A DNA stretch of 64,000 nt, taken from Rhynchospora pubera (Eukaryota > Streptophyta > Magnoliopsida > Poales > Cyperaceae). Location: contig CM051462.1 in assembly GCA_028095005.1 (NCBI GenBank), forward strand, positions 88,981,846 to 89,045,845. The letters run 5' to 3'. The notes under the pieces were generated by a model that saw only the letters and a list, made by a program, of their open reading frames with translations, ran no database searches and was not told the origin of the DNA. The position numbers and the translations under genes are program-made. This document shows, one piece after another, positions 58,630 through 64,000 of the stretch; positions within the stretch are counted from its first letter, which is position 1, and each line of letters starts with the position of its first letter.

Positions 58630-60706
58630 ACATGGTTGTACTTAAGCTATTTTGACACTTAATTAAAAGAAATTCGCTAATTAACGGATTAGTAGAGATG
58701 ATGCGTTTGTTTACTGTCTGGAAATGGTATTTGCTGTGTTGTTTCGCGTTTTTCGCTATGATATGTTCGCTGAAAATTTTTCCGTCTACATGAAAGTTGT
58801 AGATCTGCGGATTGTGATTCTTTTAGCTTTAGATTCACATTTTTCTGAATTATTATGGATTTATTGTGAATAAAACGGCGATAGTGCGCGGAACCAGTTT
58901 CTGCTCGTACTATCTGTTTGAATGGCTTGAAAGATTTATATTTTGAATATAAGTACCAGTGTTCTATAGCTAGAATTAAAGAGGACTTCAAACTCTTTCT
59001 GAGAATGTGTAAATTGTTGCATGACTCGGATTAATTTATGGGTTTTCAAGTATGAAAATGAAGATCTTGTCAGATCCAGTTTGTTGAGCAAATCGATTGT
59101 TCTAATAAACCGTACCAACTGAGAACTCCTTTAAAAATTATGTTTAAATGGAGTTGTTCTATTTTGAGTTAGGATTCCAGAAAAATTAATTTCATAATTT
59201 TTCGTAGAAGTTTGGACTATCAACTAGGTTAAAATATTTCGATCGACAGTCTGTTTTAGAACAGAATTTGTTGATTGTTTAGTATGTAACTCGAATTTTT
59301 TGAACTGAACTTGGTTGTTTTCTTTTCATGGATGGTTAGCTTATAGTCTAAAAAAGTTTTTTATATATATTGTATACATAAAAACTGTATAGAAGGTGGC
59401 CTAACAGACCAAATGGTTGAGAGGATAAGCTGAAAATCTCATAACGGTGTTTCGTGCACTTGTAAGAGATTTGTCATTTTTTATTCTCCCAGATGGTTTA
59501 AGATGTCTTCTTAAAATTTTAACTGGTAATCACAATTATGATAAGGAGCTTAAATAATTTATTTGAGAATTTTTGGAGACCTAAAACTATTGATTTTGTT
59601 GGATTCCATTAGTTACGTTTTTTGTTAAATTACTGTTTTTCTAAGTATTCAAACTAGTTGAAAACAATTAGAAAACTCCTTATTTGATCTCCTTTTAGTT
59701 ATGGGATGTTGAAAAATTTTCTAAATGAATTTAAACAATTTTTGTTGTTTAAAATTGAGAATTTGTGCACGGAATTTGCTTATGGCAAACAATACGCAAA
59801 GATGCTTGAAAATCGTTAATTGGAAACAAAGTGCTTGTATGTGCTAACTTTGTTTTGTAGGTGAATAGTGGGTTTAGTATGGCTCATGACTCAATGCCTT
59901 GTGGTTGTAAATTGAATGCATGTGTGAATGTTTGTAATGCGGCCTTTGGTGCCATTAATTAATTAATTCGTTGATTAATTTTTTATGCAACTTGTGTGGC
60001 TTGCATGCCCCTAAGGCTAGGATGGGAATTGGATATTTTCACATGTATTTTTGTTCCTTTATTTTATATAGGATTTAAATTCTTATAGAATTTAGTGGGA
60101 GGGACAAGGATTAGATTAGCTTTGCTTCATGGATGATGTAGCGAAACTAATGCAAGCGGGAGCCATACAAATCCACAATAATGAATGAGATGCTTGTATG
60201 ATTGCTTGTGATAGGATAGGTATGGGTGTATGCTTACACGACCACCAAACAAGCGTCATATGGTTATTTGTCCCAAATAAAAAGGATTAAGTTAAAATAA
60301 ATTCACTCTCTTTTTTTCTATCCCCTTCTAACGTGGTATGATCGTTCATTGATGTATTCTCGCCGACGCGGGACATCATGTTCCATCATCCGTATCGGGG
60401 TGTAAATTGGATTTATTAGGAGCAAATAGAAAGAAATAACTTAACAATGAATTCAAATCGGATTGTTCATTGGAGTGAAGTTCGTTAATCGAACCAAGAG
60501 TTATAGGAACGTATGATTGGTTGGAGAACCTATTCCATATTTGTTGGCGTAATGTTGTGCCGACGACTTCATTGCATTAACAAATAGTGGGAGTCTTGGA
60601 AATTCACTACATTTAGGGACATAAATTAATGTAGTGGAAGTTTTACTTAGTTAAAACAAATATTAAAGCATAAACTAATTGACCTTAAACTTATGTATTG
60701 TAGTAG
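58630..60706 (+). other. Leader of the Angela-like element
   Basis: About 2.1 kb between the primer site and gag. No long frame and no recognisable gene. Confidence 0.6.
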
Positions 60707-62713
60707 ATGTATTTCTCATCTTTTACGCTACGTTCTCTTCTTGAGAAGGAGAAACTCGCTTTTAACGGTGCCAATTTTTTGGATTGGCATCGTAACCTAA
60801 GGCTTGCCTTTAGGTATGAGAAAAGAGAGTATCTCCTTACCACTCCCATACCATCGGCTCCTAAGGATACCGCTACTCAAGCGGAAAAGGATGCCTATGA
60901 GAAGCACATGAACGGACATGGAGATGTCCGTCGTCATGGTGGTCATCATGGAATCCGAACTCCAAAGGGAGTTCATGGATAGCGGCTATGGAGTGTTCAC
61001 CATGATCACTCGCCTATCCAACATGTTCCAAACAAAGGCTCGCACCGAAAGGGCCCGTCTCATCAAGGCCGTCGCCAACACTCGCTTGGCCGAAGGTCAT
61101 GAAGTCGGGCCACACGTCATGAAGATGGCGGGGTTATTTCGACAGCTCGAGAAGCTTGATACGCCCTTCCCTTCGGGGGCGATTCAAGACTTCATTCTCA
61201 ATTCTCTCCCTCCAAGCTTCACCGGTTTCGTTGTGAACTACCGGATGAACGACATGGACAAGAGCATGGATGACATCCAAAACATGCTCATTGAGACAGA
61301 GGAGAGTCTAAATAAAGAGAAGGGCCCAAAGGATGTTTTTTGCGGTGAGTGGAAAAAGAAGAAGATAAGAAAGCGTGGCCGCAAAGGAAAAGAAAAAGAC
61401 CCGGTGATGCCCCAAGGTCTGGCCAAGGATGCTCTCGTGGGTTCTAAGAAGAAGAAGAACCCGGCCACTTCCGAGACCATTTGCTACTACTGTAGCAACA
61501 AGGGCCATTGGAAGAGAAACTGCCCAAGGTACCTCGCTGACAAGAAGGCGGGAACCGTCCAACCTTCTACCTTAAGTATATTTATCATCGAAACCCTTCT
61601 CGCTACTTCTCACACAGATTGGGTATTTGGTATTAGTTCGTGTGCTCACATTTGTCGAAATGTTCAGGTCCTAAAGAATAGAAGGCGGCTTGAGAAAGGC
61701 GAAATTCAACTCCGCGTCAGTAACGGCACGTGCGTCTCTGCTATGGTCGTTGGGAGCGTGGAACTTACTTTGCCTTCCGGTTTTGTTTTGGAACTCAAGG
61801 ATGTTTTTGTAGTTCCATGTATCACTCGAAACATTATGTCCGTTTCATGTTTGAACTTGGATGGATTTGATGTTGTAATAAAGAACAAGTGTTTGACTTT
61901 GTTTCGTAATGAAGTTCGTTTTTGAGATGCACATTTATTGAATGGTCTTTATGTGCTTGATTCGAATGGATTTGTTTTGAGTGTTGAAAATGACAAAAGG
62001 AAACGTAAGATTTCACATGAGAATGCGACTTTAATGTGGCATTGCCGCTTAGGTCATATCAACGAGAAACGCATCAAGAGACTACAATCCGTTGGTCTCT
62101 TGGATCAATTCGCTTTCGAGCCAATTGACACTTGCGAATCTTGTTTGATGGGTAAAAATGACCAAAGCGCCTTTTCCCAACAAAGGAATAAGGCCAAATG
62201 GATTGTTAGATCTCATACATACCGATGTATGTGGACCTATGAGCATTTGTGCACGTGGAGGTTTCTCATACTTCATCACGTTCACTGACGATTATAGTAG
62301 ATACGGGTATATCTACTTGATGCGTCACAAATCTGAAACCTTTGACAAGTTCAAAGAGTTTAAGAGTGAAGTTGAGAACCAACTTGATCGAAAGATCAAG
62401 GCCTTACGATCCGATAGAGGTAGTGAGTATTTGAGCCATGAATTTGGCGATTATTTAAAGGAGTGTGGAATCATTCCACAACTCACTCCACCAGGAACAC
62501 CACAATGGAATACTGTGTCCGAAAGGAGGAATCGAACTTTGCTAGACATGGTTCGATCGATGATGAGCCAAACTGATTTGCCTATGTCCTTTTGGGGTTA
62601 TGCAATTGAAACCGCAGCTTTTACTTTGAACCGTGTTCCGTCAAAGTCCATTTAGAAAACACCCTATGAGCTATGATTTGGTTCGAAACCTAACATGATG
62701 TTTCTCAAGATTT
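60707..62713 (+). pseudogene. gag-protease-integrase region of the Angela-like element, disabled
   Basis: Gag starts at 60707 (MYFSSFTLRSLLEKEKLAFN), shifts frame near 60915, and runs through a zinc knuckle CYYCSNKGHWKRNC (CX2CX4HX4C). The protease site, normally Asp-Thr/Ser-Gly, reads Gly-Ile-Ser in the context DWVFGISSCAHIC. A TGA stops the frame at 61923-61925. Integrase follows with HCRLGH...CESCLMGK (zinc site), a frame shift near 62155, then DLIHTDVCGP, FTDDYSRYGY and GTPQWNTVSERRNRT, which carry the catalytic D, D and E. TAG at 62653, TGA near 62674 and a 1-base insertion at about 62713 precede the reverse transcriptase. The region is therefore non-functional although the domains are easy to recognise. 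Confidence 0.92.
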
Positions 62714-64000
62714 TGGGGTTGTGAAGCTTATGTGAAAAGGCTAGTGAGCGATAAGCTTGGACCCAAATCGAACAAGTGTCATTTCGTAAGATACCCTAAG
62801 AAAACGAAAGGTTACTACTTCTATAACCGTGTCGAGAACAAGATAGTTGTTGCACGACATGCGAAGTTTTTAGAGAAGGAGTTTCTCTCAAGAAGAAGTA
62901 GTGGGAGCAACGTGGTTATTGAAGAAATTCAAGAACCACAACAACAAAACATACCTCAAGTAGGTAATGTGGTTGTTCCAAATATAGTGCCAAATGATGG
63001 TGCACCAAATGAGATTGCACCGAATGAGATTGTAGCCGAACCCATTCCACAAGTCGTTGCGGAAGAAGCGATTCAAGAGCAAGCTCCCTCAAATGAAAAC
63101 TCAAACATATCGCGAGTCGATAATGTTGAGGATGCACCTACACTTGAAGTTCAAGAACAAAGTCCGCAAACCGTTGTGGAGCAAGTTCAAGAACCTCAAG
63201 CATCTACCCTACGAAGATCGGCAAGGCCAAATCGTCCACCTATAAGATATTTAGGTTTGCACGACGTTCTCGTCATGGAGAACGATGAGCCTTTGACCAT
63301 TGATGACATGAAAAGAAAACCCGACTCCAAGGAATGGCTTAAGGCCATGGAATCCGAAATGCAATCCATGTATGTGAACAAGGTATGGACCTTGGTTGAT
63401 CTTCCCAATGGAGTAAAACCCGTTGAAAACAAATGGATCTTTAAAAGAAAGGTCGACATGGATGACAACTTGACCATTTACAAAGCACGACTCGTAGCGA
63501 AAGGTTACAAACAAATTCATGGTATTGACTATGAAGAAACCTTCTCGCCCGTCGTCATGTTCAAGTCAATTCGGATCATGATAGCAATTGCCGCATTTTA
63601 TGATTATGAAATATGGAAAATGGATGTCAAAACCGCCTTCCTAAATGAAAATTTGGAAGAGGATGTGTATATGACACAACCCGAGTATTTTGTGGATCCA
63701 AAGAATGCTAACAAGGTATGCAAACTTCAAAGGTCCATTTATGGATTGAAGCAAGCATCGAGGAGTTGGAACAAACGCTTTGATGAAGAAGTCAAGAAAT
63801 TGAACTTCGTCCAAAGCGAGAAGGAACCTTGTGTTTACAAGAGGATTAGTGGGAGCGTGGTTGTATTTCTTGTTCTATATGTTGATGATATCCTCTTGAT
63901 CGGGAATGATATCCCCGAGTTGAATGCAGTTAATAATTCATTGAAGAAGGTGTTCTCAATGAAAAATTTGGGCGAAGCCGCCTATATCCTAGGAATCAAG
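62714..64000 (+). CDS. Reverse transcriptase of the Angela-like element, open to the window end
   Basis: The frame starting at 62714 stays open for 429 codons to base 64000 and has no start codon of its own, being the downstream part of pol. It begins WGCEAYVKRLVSDKLGPKSN (end of the integrase region), passes a Gln/Glu/Pro-rich linker and LRRSARPNRPPIRY, and enters the reverse transcriptase at SKEWLKAMESEMQSM. KWIFKRK, ARLVAKGYKQIHGIDYEETF, KMDVKTAFLNENL and IYGLKQASRSWN follow, then LYVDDILLIGND with the catalytic YVDD near 63882-63893. No stop or shift is seen, in contrast to the region upstream. RNase H and the 3' LTR would be beyond the window. Confidence 0.93.

Larger units (their letters stand above)
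56863..64000 (+). mobile_element. Ty1/copia element of the Angela-like lineage, cut by the window end
   Basis: 5' LTR at 56863-58616, primer binding site at 58618, a 2.1-kb leader, then gag, protease, integrase and reverse transcriptase in the copia order. The LTR start TGTTAGAGATATGTCCTAGA resembles the start I know from Angela LTRs, and the length of 1754 bases fits. The bases before it are ATACA; the second copy of a target duplication would be beyond the window. Several breaks disable gag-pol upstream of the reverse transcriptase. Confidence 0.9.

Overview
This window reads as nuclear DNA of a flowering plant, probably a dicot. It is AT-rich, has GT-AG introns, carries plant-only families (BAHD acyltransferase, lambda-class glutathione transferase, plant mobile domain) and is crowded with plant transposons nested in one another. 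No bacterial, organellar or viral gene set is seen, and the species is not identified. Only one host gene looks intact: a two-exon BAHD acyltransferase of the HCT-like type (42600-46052, +). Three other host genes are relics: an HSP70 pseudogene, a 5'-incomplete lambda GST, and a short second BAHD fragment.

Layout. 1-7290: a Mutator-like element (left end outside the window) with a well preserved transposase (+) and, convergent to it, a multi-exon plant mobile domain (PMD) gene with a Pro-rich repetitive C-terminus (-) that carries a stop, a frameshift and a second stop. 7290-9700: no clear gene. 9717-27470: an HSP70 pseudogene (-) split by a 16.5-kb CACTA element (9899-26362, 3-bp duplication CTG) and again by a Tourist-like MITE. 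The CACTA element holds a 3.07-kb LTR-like insertion (18821-21888, duplication AGTTG), a fold-back element, and two GC-rich stretches that look like captured gene 5' ends. 27480-29230: sparse, with one MITE inserted in another. About 29230-37150: a second Mutator-like element with long terminal inverted repeats, repeated subterminal motifs, a 1.7-kb solo LTR (30286-31992, duplication CATAA) and a decayed transposase (-). 37911-39012: a hAT-like non-autonomous element with an 8-bp duplication. 39021-42550: intergenic with a small fold-back element.

42600-47610: the BAHD gene, whose 2.1-kb intron has a minisatellite, a Tourist MITE downstream, then the BAHD fragment. 47880-53207: a tandem LTR-internal-LTR-internal array of a non-coding copia-type element, whose second LTR is broken by an inverted solo LTR of an Angela-like family. 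53485-54449: 3' end of another copia element. 54941-56036: lambda GST exons (-). 56153-56862: 3' end of a minus-strand copia element, itself cut by an Angela-like Ty1/copia element (56863 to the window end) with 5' LTR, primer binding site, a broken gag-protease-integrase region and an open reverse transcriptase frame that runs off the window.

The main theme is stratigraphy. Target-site duplications give an order of insertion at several places, and some apparent gene truncations are really gene splits. Nothing seen requires a new molecular system. The most unusual items are the transposase/PMD composite, the reconstructible split of HSP70, and the copia array with its inverted solo LTR.
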